The position numbers and the translations under genes are program-made. A DNA stretch of 59,881 nt from Catellicoccus marimammalium (GTDB lineage Bacteria > Bacillota > Bacilli > Lactobacillales > Catellicoccaceae). Positions within the stretch are counted from its first letter, which is position 1; the number at the start of each line of letters is the position of its first letter. The notes beneath the pieces are model-generated. The model was not told the origin of the DNA, ran no database searches, and saw only the letters and a list, made by a program, of their open reading frames with translations. The DNA lies in assembly GCF_965139335.1 (NCBI RefSeq), contig NZ_CBCSEL010000006.1, one strand, 5' to 3'. Of this stretch, positions 34,167-43,099 are shown piece by piece.

Positions 34167-34799
34167 ATGACTAAAGGAATCTTAGGGAAAAAAGTAGGAA
34201 TGACACAAATCTTCACTGAATCTGGTGAATTAATCCCTGTAACTGTAATCGAAGCTACTCCAAACGTAGTTTTACAAGTGAAAACAATGGAAAATGATGG
34301 TTACGACGCAGTTCAATTAGGTTACCAAGATATGCGTGAAGTTTTAGCGAACAAACCTGCGAAAGGTCATGTAGCAAAAGCTAACACGGCTCCTAAGCGC
34401 TTCATTCGAGAAATCAGAGATGCAGAGCTTGGAGACGTAGAAGTAGGATCAGAAGTAAAAGTGGATATTTTCCAAGCTGGTGACATCGTTGATGTTACGG
34501 GTACAACAAAAGGGAAAGGTTTCCAAGGTGTAATCAAACGTCACGGACAATCTCGTGGACCTATGTCACACGGTTCTCGTTATCACCGTCGTCCTGGTTC
34601 AATGGGGCCAGTTGCACCAAACCGCGTATTCAAAAACAAACACTTAGCAGGTCGTATGGGTGGTAACCGTGTTACAATCCAAAACTTAGAAATTGCTAAA
34701 GTGGATGTAGAACGCAACGTAATTTTAGTTAAAGGTAATGTACCAGGAGCTAAAAAATCATTAATTCAAATCAAATCAGCTGTAAAGGCTGCTAAATAG
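34167..34799 (+). CDS. rplC: ribosomal protein uL3
   Basis: This 210-aa early-assembly 50S protein reaches toward the peptidyl-transferase centre. It starts MTKGILGKKVGMTQIF, and the central loop SHGSRYHRRPGSMG and GNRVTIQNLEI are present. GGAGGTG precedes the ATG. Confidence 0.98.
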   Translation: MTKGILGKKVGMTQIFTESGELIPVTVIEATPNVVLQVKTMENDGYDAVQLGYQDMREVLANKPAKGHVAKANTAPKRFIREIRDAELGDVEVGSEVKVDIFQAGDIVDVTGTTKGKGFQGVIKRHGQSRGPMSHGSRYHRRPGSMGPVAPNRVFKNKHLAGRMGGNRVTIQNLEIAKVDVERNVILVKGNVPGAKKSLIQIKSAVKAAK

Positions 34800-34821
34800 T
34801 TAGAAGGAAGGAGGAAATAGA

Positions 34822-35445
34822 ATGCCAACAGTAGCATTATTTAAACAAGATGGAACTCAAAATGGTGAAGTTACTTTAAACGACGCTATCTTTGGAATTG
34901 AACCAAACGAAAACGCTGTATATGATGCAATCATTATGCAACGTGCTTCATTACGTCAAGGTACACACGCTGTACGTAACCGTAGTGCAGTAAGCGGTGG
35001 TGGCCGTAAACCATGGCGCCAAAAAGGAACAGGTCGTGCTCGTCAAGGATCAATCCGCTCACCACAATGGCGTGGAGGTGGTGTTGTATTCGGACCAACA
35101 CCTCGTTCATACAGCTACAAACTTCCTAAAAAAGTTCGTCGCTTAGCGATTAAATCTGTATTATCAGAAAAAGTAGCTGAAAACAAAATGGTAATCGTTG
35201 ATGCATTAAACTTCGAAACACCAAAAACTAAAGAATTCAAACAAGTTTTAGCAAACTTAGATGTTACAACTAAAACATTATTAGTGGTAGAAAACGAAAA
35301 TGAAACAGCAATGTTATCTGCTCGTAACTTACCAAATGTATCTGTTGTATTCGCAGACAACGTAAGCGTATTAGACGTTGTATCAGCAGATAAAATGTTA
35401 ATGACTCAAGCTGCTCTAAATAAAGTTGAGGAGGTGCTTGCATAA
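34822..35445 (+). CDS. rplD: ribosomal protein uL4
   Basis: This 207-aa 50S protein lines the exit tunnel and regulates the S10 operon in some bacteria. The tunnel loop GGGRKPWRQKGTGRARQGS is intact. Its stop shares an A with the rplW ATG (TAATG). Confidence 0.98.
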   Translation: MPTVALFKQDGTQNGEVTLNDAIFGIEPNENAVYDAIIMQRASLRQGTHAVRNRSAVSGGGRKPWRQKGTGRARQGSIRSPQWRGGGVVFGPTPRSYSYKLPKKVRRLAIKSVLSEKVAENKMVIVDALNFETPKTKEFKQVLANLDVTTKTLLVVENENETAMLSARNLPNVSVVFADNVSVLDVVSADKMLMTQAALNKVEEVLA

Positions 35446-35732
35446 TGGAATTACTAGATGTAATTAAACGCCCAGTAATCACAGAAGCTTCTTTCCAAGC
35501 TATGGACAACAAAAAATACACTTTTGATGTAGATGTTCGTGCGAACAAAACATTAGTAAAACAAGCAGTAGAAGCTGCTTTTGGTGTAAAAGTTGCTAAA
35601 GTTAACATTATGAATGTTAAACCAAAAATGAAACGCATGGGACGCTATGCAGGATATACAAACAAACGTCGCAAAGCGATCGTTACTTTAACAGCAGATT
35701 CAAAAGATATTCAAATCTTTGATGCTGAATAA
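35445..35732 (+). CDS. rplW: ribosomal protein uL23
   Basis: This 95-aa protein sits at the exit-tunnel mouth and is the docking site for trigger factor and SRP. It has VIKRPVITEAS and the VAKVNIMNVKPKMKRMGRYAGY extension. It is coupled to rplD by TAATG, with GAGGAGG inside the end of rplD. Confidence 0.98.
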   Translation: MELLDVIKRPVITEASFQAMDNKKYTFDVDVRANKTLVKQAVEAAFGVKVAKVNIMNVKPKMKRMGRYAGYTNKRRKAIVTLTADSKDIQIFDAE

Positions 35733-35757
35733 TAATTATTAATAGGAGGGAATTTAC

Positions 35758-36591
35758 GTGGCTATTAAAAAGTACAAACCAACTTCAAATGGTCGTCGTA
35801 ATATGACTGGTTCAGATTTTGCTGAAATTACAACATCAAAACCTGAAAAGACATTATTACAACCTTTACATAGCAAAGCGGGCCGTAACAACAACGGTCG
35901 CATTACTGTTCGTCATCAAGGCGGCGGTCACAAACGTCAATACCGCGTTATCGACTTCAAACGTAACAAAGATAACGTAGTAGCAACGGTTAAAACAATC
36001 GAATACGATCCAAACCGTTCAGCAAACATCGCATTACTTCATTACGAAGATGGTGTGAAAGCTTACATCTTAGCACCTAAAGGATTAGAAGTAGGAATGA
36101 AAGTTCAATCTGGTCCAGATGCAGATATCAAAGTAGGTAATGCTTTACCATTAGCAAACATTCCAGTAGGTACAGTTATCCACAATATCGAAATGAAACC
36201 AGGTAAAGGTGGACAATTAATCCGTTCAGCTGGTACAAGCGCTCAAGTATTAGGTAAAGAAGGTAAATACGTATTAGTTCGCTTAAACTCAGGCGAAGTT
36301 CGTATGATTTTAGCAACATGCCGTGCAACAATCGGTGCTGTTGGTAATGAACAACATGAATTAATTAATATCGGTAAAGCGGGTCGTAACCGTTGGAAAG
36401 GTAAACGTCCAACAGTTCGCGGTAGCGTAATGAACCCTAACGATCACCCACACGGTGGTGGTGAAGGTCGTGCACCAATCGGACGTCCAGCTCCAGTTAG
36501 TCCTTGGGGACAACCAGCTATTGGTTACAAAACTCGTAACAAAAAAGCAAAATCAAATAAATTTATTGTACGTCGTCGTAACAGTAAATAA
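35758..36591 (+). CDS. rplB: ribosomal protein uL2
   Basis: This 277-aa 23S-binding protein is needed for subunit association and peptidyl transfer. GRNNNGRITVRHQGGGHKRQYR and the C-terminal NPNDHPHGGGEGR, with the conserved histidine, are present. It starts with GTG after AGGAGGG. Confidence 0.98.
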   Translation: MAIKKYKPTSNGRRNMTGSDFAEITTSKPEKTLLQPLHSKAGRNNNGRITVRHQGGGHKRQYRVIDFKRNKDNVVATVKTIEYDPNRSANIALLHYEDGVKAYILAPKGLEVGMKVQSGPDADIKVGNALPLANIPVGTVIHNIEMKPGKGGQLIRSAGTSAQVLGKEGKYVLVRLNSGEVRMILATCRATIGAVGNEQHELINIGKAGRNRWKGKRPTVRGSVMNPNDHPHGGGEGRAPIGRPAPVSPWGQPAIGYKTRNKKAKSNKFIVRRRNSK

Positions 36592-36636
36592 TTATTTGCA
36601 GGCTGCTTAACGGATAAAAATTAAAGGAGGGTCATT

Positions 36637-36915
36637 ATGAGCCGTAGTCTGAAAAAAGGACCTTTCGTCGATGAACACTTAATGAAAAAAGTGGAAGCAC
36701 AAAAGGATCTAGAAAAGAAACAAGTAATTAAAACTTGGTCTCGTCGTTCAACTATTTTCCCAAGCTTCATCGGTTATACAATCGCTGTTTATGATGGTCG
36801 TAAACACGTTCCTGTATACATCCAAGAAGATATGGTAGGACATAAATTAGGAGAATTTGCTCCAACACGTACTTATCGTGGACATGACGCTGACGATAAG
36901 AAAACTAAACGTTAA
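36637..36915 (+). CDS. rpsS: ribosomal protein uS19
   Basis: This 92-aa 30S head protein forms a heterodimer with S13. MSRSLKKGPFVDEHLMKK and KLGEFAPTRTYRGH are typical. AAAGGAGGG stands before the ATG. Confidence 0.98.
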   Translation: MSRSLKKGPFVDEHLMKKVEAQKDLEKKQVIKTWSRRSTIFPSFIGYTIAVYDGRKHVPVYIQEDMVGHKLGEFAPTRTYRGHDADDKKTKR

Positions 36916-36938
36916 TTTTTGAGAGGAGGACATTGTAA

Positions 36939-37283
36939 ATGGAACAAATTACAAGTGCAAAAGCAACTGCTAAAACAGTTCGTGTATCACCTCGCAAAGC
37001 ACGTCTAGTTATTGACTTAATCAGAGGTAAAAAAGTTGGAGAAGCAATTTCAATCTTGAAATATACTCCAAACAAAGCTGCTGGAATTATCGAAAAAGTT
37101 TTAATGTCAGCAGTAGCGAACGCAGAAAATAATTATGATTTAGATGTTGAAAACTTAGTAGTAACAGAAGCTTTCGTTAACGAAGGACCAACTATGAAAC
37201 GTTACCGTCCACGTGCGAAAGGTTCAGCTTCAGCAATCAACAAACGTACAAGTCATATTACAGTTGTAGTAACTGAAAAATAA
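36939..37283 (+). CDS. rplV: ribosomal protein uL22
   Basis: This 114-aa exit-tunnel protein has VRVSPRKARLVIDLIRGK. The beta-hairpin loop GPTMKRYRPRAKGSAS, where macrolide-resistance changes usually fall, is in its ordinary form. Confidence 0.98.
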   Translation: MEQITSAKATAKTVRVSPRKARLVIDLIRGKKVGEAISILKYTPNKAAGIIEKVLMSAVANAENNYDLDVENLVVTEAFVNEGPTMKRYRPRAKGSASAINKRTSHITVVVTEK

Positions 37284-37300
37284 TTTAAGGAGGGAATACT

Positions 37301-37957
37301 GTGGGTCAAAAAGTAAATCCTAATGGTCTGCGCGTAGGCATCATCCGTGATTGGGATGCTAAATGGTACGCTGAAAAAGAATACGCTGAATTCTTACACG
37401 AAGATTTACGTATCCGTAAATTCATCGCAGACAAATTAAAAGACGCTGCGGTTTCACAAATCGAAATCGAACGTTCAGCTAACCGTGTTACTGTTTCAAT
37501 CCATACAGCTAAACCAGGTATGGTAATCGGTAAAGGCGGATCTGAAGTAGAAAAATTACGTACACAATTAAACAAATTAACTGGTAAAGCAGTTCATATT
37601 AATATTGTCGAAATCAAAAAACCTGATTTAGACGCTAAATTAGTAGGAGAAAGTATTGCACGTCAATTAGAAAACCGTGTAGCTTTCCGTCGTGCTGAAA
37701 AACAAGCGTTACAACGCGCAATGCGTGCTGGCGCTCAAGGAATTAAAACTCAAGTTTCTGGTCGTTTAAACGGAGCAGATATTGCTCGTGCTGAACATTA
37801 CTCAGACGGTACTGTACCTCTACAAACATTACGTGCAGATATCGATTACGCTTGGGTGGAAGCTGATACAACATATGGTAAATTAGGAGTTAAAGTGTGG
37901 ATTTACCGTGGTGAAATCCTTCCAACGAAAAAAAACACTGAGAAAGGAGGAAAATAA
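37301..37957 (+). CDS. rpsC: ribosomal protein uS3
   Basis: This 218-aa mRNA-entry protein has MGQKVNPNGLRVGI at the N-terminus, a KH domain with VIGKGGSEVEKLR, and the C-terminal VKVWIYRGEILP. It starts with GTG after AAGGAGGG. Only 3 nt separate it from rplP, whose ribosome-binding site lies inside the end of rpsC. Confidence 0.98.
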   Translation: MGQKVNPNGLRVGIIRDWDAKWYAEKEYAEFLHEDLRIRKFIADKLKDAAVSQIEIERSANRVTVSIHTAKPGMVIGKGGSEVEKLRTQLNKLTGKAVHINIVEIKKPDLDAKLVGESIARQLENRVAFRRAEKQALQRAMRAGAQGIKTQVSGRLNGADIARAEHYSDGTVPLQTLRADIDYAWVEADTTYGKLGVKVWIYRGEILPTKKNTEKGGK

Positions 37958-37960
37958 TCA

Positions 37961-38395
37961 ATGTTAGTACCTAAACGTGTAAAACACCGTCGCGAATTCC
38001 GTGGTAAAATGCGCGGAGAAGCTAAAGGTGGTAAAGAAATAGCATTTGGTGAATTTGGTTTGAAAGCAATGGAATCTCATTGGATTACAAACCGTCAAAT
38101 CGAAGCAGCTCGTATCGCTATGACTCGTTACATGAAACGTGGTGGGAAAGTATGGATTAAGATCTTCCCTCATAAATCATATACAGCTAAAGCTATCGGA
38201 GTTCGTATGGGTTCTGGTAAAGGGGCTCCAGAAGGCTGGGTAGCACCAGTTAAACGCGGTAAAATCATGTTTGAAATTGCCGGTGTATCTGAAGAAGTGG
38301 CACGTGAAGCTTTACGATTAGCATCACACAAATTGCCAGTAAAAACTAAAATCGTAAAACGTGAAGAAATGGGTGGTGAATCTAATGAAGGTTAA
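37961..38395 (+). CDS. rplP: ribosomal protein uL16
   Basis: This 144-aa protein lies near the A site of the 50S subunit. MLVPKRVKHRREFRGKM and MRMGSGKGAPEGWVA-like (RMGSGKGAPEGWVAPV) are diagnostic. Its last 11 nt overlap rpmC. Confidence 0.98.
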   Translation: MLVPKRVKHRREFRGKMRGEAKGGKEIAFGEFGLKAMESHWITNRQIEAARIAMTRYMKRGGKVWIKIFPHKSYTAKAIGVRMGSGKGAPEGWVAPVKRGKIMFEIAGVSEEVAREALRLASHKLPVKTKIVKREEMGGESNEG

Positions 38396-38582
38396 TGAAA
38401 TTCGTGAATTAACTCCTGCAGACATGATTGCTAAGGAAAAAGAATTTAAACAAGAATTATTCAACTTACGTTTCCAACTTGCTACAGGTCAATTAGAAAA
38501 CACTGCACGTATTAAAGAAGTGCGTAAATCAATCGCCCGTATCAAGACTGTTTTACGTGAACAAGAACAACAAGCTAAGTAA
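38385..38582 (+). CDS. rpmC: ribosomal protein uL29
   Basis: This 65-aa exit-site protein starts MKVNEIRELT and ends in the basic coiled helix KSIARIKTVLREQEQ. The ATG at 38385 lies 11 nt inside rplP, where GGTGGTG serves as a weak ribosome-binding site. Upstream in-frame ATGs belong to another reading of rplP. Confidence 0.96.
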   Translation: MKVNEIRELTPADMIAKEKEFKQELFNLRFQLATGQLENTARIKEVRKSIARIKTVLREQEQQAK

Positions 38583-38605
38583 TCGTGGAAGGAGGCCATT
38601 AAAGA

Positions 38606-38872
38606 ATGACTGAAGAACGTAATCAACGTAAGGTTTACCAAGGTCGCGTGGTTTCTGACAAAAACGATAAAACAATCGTTGTTGAAGTAGCTACACGTAA
38701 AACACATCCTATTTATGGTAAACGCGTAAAATATTCTAAAAAATATACAGCTCATGACGAAAACAATACAGCAAAAGTTGGCGATATCGTGAAAATCATG
38801 GAAACTCGTCCACTATCTGCTACAAAACGTTTCCGTTTAGTAGAAATTGTTGAAGAAGCAGTAATCATTTAA
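38606..38872 (+). CDS. rpsQ: ribosomal protein uS17
   Basis: This 88-aa OB-fold 16S-binding protein has RKVYQGRVVSDKNDKTIVV and KTHPIYGKRVKYSKKY. GGAAGGAGG precedes the ATG. The stop region TTAATG could pair with CATTAA just before the rplN ribosome-binding site. Confidence 0.98.
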   Translation: MTEERNQRKVYQGRVVSDKNDKTIVVEVATRKTHPIYGKRVKYSKKYTAHDENNTAKVGDIVKIMETRPLSATKRFRLVEIVEEAVII

Positions 38873-38926
38873 TGATTACGCTCGCTCAACAATTGGAACA
38901 TTAAGGTCTGAAAGGAGGATACTAAG

Positions 38927-39295
38927 TTGATCCAACAAGAAAGTCGATTAAAAGTTGCCGATAACTCAGGTGCTCGTGAAGTTTTAACAATTAAAGTGTT
39001 AGGCGGATCTAACCGTAAAACTGCAAACATCGGAGACATCATCGTTGCTACAGTTAAACAAGCAACACCAGGTGGAGTTGTTAAAAAAGGTGATGTTGTC
39101 AAAGCCGTTATCGTTCGTACAAAATCAGGTGCACGTCGTCCAGACGGTTCATATATTAAATTTGACGAAAATGCATGTGTAATCATCCGTGATGACAAGA
39201 GTCCTCGTGGAACACGTATCTTTGGACCTGTTGCTCGTGAACTTCGTGATAACAACTTCATGAAGATCGTTTCACTAGCACCAGAAGTATTATAA
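38927..39295 (+). CDS. rplN: ribosomal protein uL14
   Basis: This 122-aa protein forms an intersubunit bridge with S12 and helix 44. It starts with TTG (IQQESRLKVADNSGA) after AAAGGAGG. Ends in PEVL as usual. No ATG is available near the conserved N-terminus. Confidence 0.97.
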   Translation: MIQQESRLKVADNSGAREVLTIKVLGGSNRKTANIGDIIVATVKQATPGGVVKKGDVVKAVIVRTKSGARRPDGSYIKFDENACVIIRDDKSPRGTRIFGPVARELRDNNFMKIVSLAPEVL

Positions 39296-39328
39296 TATCC
39301 CATTCAAAACACAAGGAGGTGCAACGAA

Positions 39329-39640
39329 ATGTTCGTAAAAAAAGGCGATAAAGTTAAAGTAATCACTGGTAAAGACAAAGGTAAAGAAGGCGTTGTTAAA
39401 ACAGCTTTACCAAAACAAAACAAAGTGATCGTAGAAGGAATTAACATCGTTAAAAAACATTCAAAACCAAGTGCAGCCGCTCCTCAAGGTGGGATTGTTG
39501 AAACAGAAGCTCCACTTCATGTTTCTAACGTTATGCTAATTGACCCATCAACAGGTGAAGCAACACGCGTTGGTTATAAAGTAGAAAACGGTAAAAAAGT
39601 TCGTTACGCTAAAAAATCAGGCGAAATTTTAGATAAATAA
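39329..39640 (+). CDS. rplX: ribosomal protein uL24
   Basis: This 103-aa assembly-initiator protein has a KOW motif, KKGDKVKVITGKDKGKEGVV, and the HVSNVMLIDP block. AAGGAGGTG precedes the ATG. Confidence 0.98.
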   Translation: MFVKKGDKVKVITGKDKGKEGVVKTALPKQNKVIVEGINIVKKHSKPSAAAPQGGIVETEAPLHVSNVMLIDPSTGEATRVGYKVENGKKVRYAKKSGEILDK

Positions 39641-39666
39641 TAGTTAAGGAAGGAGGTTTGCGTTGC

Positions 39667-40206
39667 ATGAACCGCTTAAAAGAAAAATACTTAAACGAAG
39701 TAACACCAGCTATGGTGGAAAAATTTAACTACACTTCAGTAATGCAAACACCAAAAGTTGAAAAAATCGTAATCAACATGGGTGTTGGTGATGCTGTTTC
39801 TAACTCTAAAAATTTAGATAAAGCTGTAGAAGAGTTAGCTTTAATTACAGGACAAAAACCATTGGTAACAAAAGCGAAAAAATCAATCGCTGGTTTCCGT
39901 TTACGTGAAGGTATGCCAATCGGTGCGAAAGTTACTTTACGTGGTGAACGTATGTACGAATTTTTAGATAAATTAGTAACTGTTTCTTTACCACGTGTAC
40001 GTGACTTCCATGGTGTAAGCAAGAAAGCTTTCGATGGCCGTGGTAACTACACTTTAGGTGTTAAAGAACAATTAATCTTCCCAGAAATCGATTACGATTT
40101 GGTAGATAAAGTTCGTGGTATGGACATCGTTATCGTAACAACAGCGAATACTGACGAAGAAGCTCGTGAGTTATTAACTCAACTTGGAATGCCATTCCAA
40201 AAATAA
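39667..40206 (+). CDS. rplE: ribosomal protein uL5
   Basis: This 179-aa 5S rRNA-binding protein starts MNRLKEKYLNEV and has VEKIVINMGVGDAV and RGMDIVIVTTANTDEEA. An in-frame TTG at 39658 lies within the AAGGAGGTTTG ribosome-binding region, so the ATG at 39667 is the start. Confidence 0.97.
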   Translation: MNRLKEKYLNEVTPAMVEKFNYTSVMQTPKVEKIVINMGVGDAVSNSKNLDKAVEELALITGQKPLVTKAKKSIAGFRLREGMPIGAKVTLRGERMYEFLDKLVTVSLPRVRDFHGVSKKAFDGRGNYTLGVKEQLIFPEIDYDLVDKVRGMDIVIVTTANTDEEARELLTQLGMPFQK

Positions 40207-40224
40207 TTAAAGGAGGCGAATGAT

Positions 40225-40410
40225 ATGGCTAAAAAATCAATGATTGCTAAGAACAAACGTCCAGCAAAATTCTCAACTCAAGAATATACACGTTGCGAAC
40301 GTTGTGGTCGTCCACACTCAGTGTATCGTAAATTCCACTTATGCCGTATTTGCTTCCGTGAACTTGCCTACAAAGGACAAATTCCCGGCGTGAAGAAAGC
40401 AAGCTGGTAG
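40225..40410 (+). CDS. rpsN: ribosomal protein uS14, zinc-binding type
   Basis: This 61-aa short form carries two CxxC pairs, CERCG and CRICF, that bind zinc. It is therefore the C+ paralog expected in zinc-replete cells. A zinc-free copy, if the genome has one, is elsewhere. AAAGGAGG precedes the ATG. Confidence 0.98.
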   Translation: MAKKSMIAKNKRPAKFSTQEYTRCERCGRPHSVYRKFHLCRICFRELAYKGQIPGVKKASW

Positions 40411-40448
40411 AACATATAAAATATTACTGAGAAGGAGGTTACACACTA

Positions 40449-40847
40449 ATGACTATGACAGATCCAATCGCAGATTTCTTAACACGCATTCGTAATGCGA
40501 ACATGGTTAAACATGAAAGTTTAGAAGTGCCTGCATCAAAAATGAAACGTGAAATCGCTGAAATCTTAAAACGTGAAGGTTTCATCCGTGACGTTGAATA
40601 CATTGAAGATGACAAACAAGGTGTTATCCGCGTATTCTTAAGCTACGGCAAAAACGAAGAACGTGTAATTACAAACTTAAAACGTATTTCTAAACCAGGT
40701 TTACGTGCATACGTAAAAGCAAACGAAGTACCAAAAGTATTAAATGGATTAGGTATTGCAATTTTATCAACATCTGAAGGTGTAATGACTGATAAAGAAG
40801 CTCGCGAACGCAATATCGGTGGCGAAGTTATCGCTTACGTTTGGTAA
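40449..40847 (+). CDS. rpsH: ribosomal protein uS8
   Basis: This 132-aa central-domain 16S-binding protein is the regulator of the spc operon in E. coli. It has DPIADFLTRIRNANM and the C-terminal STSEGVMTDKEARER and GGEVIAYVW. The first ATG (40449), 10 nt after GGAGG, is preferred to the ATG at 40455. Confidence 0.98.
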   Translation: MTMTDPIADFLTRIRNANMVKHESLEVPASKMKREIAEILKREGFIRDVEYIEDDKQGVIRVFLSYGKNEERVITNLKRISKPGLRAYVKANEVPKVLNGLGIAILSTSEGVMTDKEARERNIGGEVIAYVW

Positions 40848-40878
40848 TATATAATTAAAACGCAAGGAGGTGCCCATA

Positions 40879-41415
40879 GTGAGCCGTATTGGTAACAAAG
40901 TGATCATCTTACCAGCTGGAGTTGAAATTACTCGTAATGGTAACGATGTTACAGTTAAAGGACCTAAAGGCGAATTAACTCGTCCTTTTGCTCCACAAAT
41001 TCAAATCAATATCGAAGGTAATGAAGTTACATTAACTCGTCCTGATGATACAAAAGAAAGCAAAACAATGCACGGAACAATGCGTGCTAATTTAAACAAC
41101 ATGGTAATCGGTGTTAGCGAAGGTTTCCAAAAATCTTTAGACTTAATCGGTGTCGGTTATCGTGCACAATTACAAGGTAAAAAATTAGTCTTAAACGTTG
41201 GTTACTCTCATCCAGTTGAGATGGAAGCACCAGCTGGTGTAGAATTTGAAGTTCCTTCAAATACTCAAATCATCGTTAAAGGTAGCAACAAAGAAGTTGT
41301 AGGACAAATTGCTGCTGAAATCCGTGGCGTTCGTCCACCAGAACCTTACAAAGGCAAAGGTATTCGTTACACTGGCGAATATGTACGTCGTAAAGAAGGT
41401 AAAACTGGTAAATAA
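40879..41415 (+). CDS. rplF: ribosomal protein uL6
   Basis: This 178-aa protein lies near the factor-binding site. It starts with GTG as MSRIGNKVI, with GGAGG 8 nt before. An in-frame GTG at 40870 is part of the ribosome-binding site AAGGAGGTG and is rejected. The C-terminal RGVRPPEPYKGKGIRY is typical. An unusual 131-nt structured spacer follows it. Confidence 0.97.
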   Translation: MSRIGNKVIILPAGVEITRNGNDVTVKGPKGELTRPFAPQIQINIEGNEVTLTRPDDTKESKTMHGTMRANLNNMVIGVSEGFQKSLDLIGVGYRAQLQGKKLVLNVGYSHPVEMEAPAGVEFEVPSNTQIIVKGSNKEVVGQIAAEIRGVRPPEPYKGKGIRYTGEYVRRKEGKTGK

Positions 41416-41512
41416 TAAACGATTTATCAACATAGGCACAGGCAATAATGGCGCATTGATCTTTCATCAATGGCTCTTATTGCTATGGTGGCTCATGACT
41501 GGCAAACGTTTA
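41416..41512 (+). promoter_or_regulatory. long structured RNA element between rplF and rplR
   Basis: An extended hairpin spans 41443-41482. CAATAA pairs with TTATTG, GGC with GCT/GCC-type partners, and CATTGAT with ATCAATG, around the loop CTTTC. A further CATAG/CTATG stem (41431-41435 with 41483-41487) and an outer TAAACG/CGTTTA stem (41416-41421 with 41507-41512) close it. The element begins at the base after the rplF stop. No T-run follows, so it is not a terminator. Most neighbouring genes in this cluster are separated by 10-40 nt. Function unknown. Confidence 0.7.
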
Positions 41513-41546
41513 GCATATAACATAAATTATTAAAGAGGTGACAATT

Positions 41547-41903
41547 GTGATTACAAAACCAGATAAAAATAAAGTACGCTTAAAACGTCATAAACGTGTA
41601 CGTTCAAAAATCTCTGGTACTGCAGAGTGCCCACGTCTTAACGTGTATCGTTCAAATAAAAACATCTACGCTCAAGTAATTGATGACGTAGCGGGTGTAA
41701 CGCTAGCAAGTGCCTCTACCTTAGATAAAGAAATTTCAGGTGGAACAAAAACTGAAGCAGCAGCAGCTGTTGGTGCTTTAGTGGCAAAACGTGCAGCCGA
41801 TAAAGGAATTAAAGAAGTTGTTTTCGACCGTGGTGGATACTTATACCATGGACGTGTTGAAGCTTTAGCAAATGCAGCACGCGAAAACGGACTAGAATTT
41901 TAA
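41547..41903 (+). CDS. rplR: ribosomal protein uL18
   Basis: This 118-aa 5S rRNA-binding protein starts MITKPDKNKVRLKRHKRVR and ends GRVEALANAARENGLEF. The GTG at 41547 has GAGG 8 nt before it. The in-frame GTG at 41538 overlaps that site and is rejected. It is preceded by the structured spacer. Confidence 0.96.
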   Translation: MITKPDKNKVRLKRHKRVRSKISGTAECPRLNVYRSNKNIYAQVIDDVAGVTLASASTLDKEISGGTKTEAAAAVGALVAKRAADKGIKEVVFDRGGYLYHGRVEALANAARENGLEF

Positions 41904-41923
41904 AAGAAGGAGGAATACCATTC

Positions 41924-42418
41924 ATGACTTATATTGATCCAAAGAACTTGGAATTAGAAGACCGCGTTGTAGCGATTAACCGCGTTACTAAAGTTGTTAA
42001 AGGTGGACGTCGTTTACGTTTCGCTGCTTTAGTAGTAGTGGGCGATAAGAATGGACACGTAGGTTTTGGTACAGGTAAAGCTCAAGAAGTACCAGAAGCA
42101 ATCCGTAAAGCCATTGAATCTGCGAAGAAAAACTTAATCGAAGTACCAATGGTAGGTTCTACAATTCCTCACGAAGTTATCGGACGCTTTGGCGGTGGAC
42201 AAATCTTAATGAAACCTGCAGTAGAAGGTTCTGGGGTAGCAGCTGGTGGTCCAGTTCGTGCCGTATTAGAATTAGCAGGTGTTTCTGATATTACAAGTAA
42301 ATCTTTAGGTTCAAACACACCAATCAACATGGTACGTGCGACTGTAGAAGGTTTAAAACAATTAAAACGTGCAGAAGAAGTTGCTGCTTTACGCGGTAAA
42401 TCTGTAGAAGAATTATAA
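41924..42418 (+). CDS. rpsE: ribosomal protein uS5
   Basis: This 164-aa 30S accuracy protein has LEDRVVAINRVTKVVKGGRRLRF, with the spectinomycin-contact loop in ordinary form, then VGFGTGKAQEVPEAI and GSNTPINMVRAT. AAGGAGG precedes the ATG. Confidence 0.98.
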   Translation: MTYIDPKNLELEDRVVAINRVTKVVKGGRRLRFAALVVVGDKNGHVGFGTGKAQEVPEAIRKAIESAKKNLIEVPMVGSTIPHEVIGRFGGGQILMKPAVEGSGVAAGGPVRAVLELAGVSDITSKSLGSNTPINMVRATVEGLKQLKRAEEVAALRGKSVEEL

Positions 42419-42434
42419 GAAGGAGGACTAAGTA

Positions 42435-42614
42435 ATGGCTCAATTAGAAATTACTTTAAAACGTAGTGTAATCGGACGTCCTCAAAAACAACGTAAAGTT
42501 GTAGAAGCTTTAGGTTTAACAAAAGTGAACAGTACAGTAGTAAAACCTGACAACGAAGCAATTCGTGGAATGGTAAATGCTGTTTCTCACTTAGTGGACG
42601 TTAAAGAAGCTTAA
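42435..42614 (+). CDS. rpmD: ribosomal protein uL30
   Basis: This 59-aa protein starts MAQLEITLKRSVIGRPQ. LGLTKVNSTVV and NEAIRGMVNAVSHLV follow. AGGAGG precedes the ATG. It lies in its usual place between rpsE and rplO. Confidence 0.97.
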   Translation: MAQLEITLKRSVIGRPQKQRKVVEALGLTKVNSTVVKPDNEAIRGMVNAVSHLVDVKEA

Positions 42615-42655
42615 TAACCAATGAATTGATTTAATAATAAGGAGGTGCCTTTGTG

Positions 42656-43099
42656 ATGAAATTACATGAGTTACATTCTGCTGAAGGTTCAAGAAAAGTT
42701 CGCAACCGTGTAGGACGCGGTACTTCATCTGGTAACGGTAAAACTGCTGGACGTGGTCAAAAAGGTCAAAAAGCTCGTTCAGGTGGTGGCGTACGTTTAG
42801 GATTTGAAGGGGGACAAAACCCATTATTCCGTCGTTTACCAAAACGCGGTTTCAACAACATCAACCGTAAAGAATACGCAATCGTTAATATTGAAGTATT
42901 AAACAATCGTTTCGAAGATGGTGCTGAAATTACTCCAGCTACTTTATTAGAAGCTGGCATCATCAAAAACGAAAAATCAGGCGTTAAAGTTTTAGGTAAT
43001 GGTGAATTAACTAAAAAATTAAACGTAAAAGCAGCGAAATTCTCTAAATCTGCTGAAGAAGCAATTACAGCTGCAGGTGGATCAATCGAGGTGATCTAA
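42656..43099 (+). CDS. rplO: ribosomal protein uL15
   Basis: This 147-aa late-assembly protein has MKLHELHSAEGSRK, the Gly-rich VGRGTSSGNGKTAGRGQKGQKAR and RLPKRGFNN. A GTG at 42653 is an alternative start one codon earlier. The stop overlaps the secY ATG (TAATG). Confidence 0.97.
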   Translation: MKLHELHSAEGSRKVRNRVGRGTSSGNGKTAGRGQKGQKARSGGGVRLGFEGGQNPLFRRLPKRGFNNINRKEYAIVNIEVLNNRFEDGAEITPATLLEAGIIKNEKSGVKVLGNGELTKKLNVKAAKFSKSAEEAITAAGGSIEVI

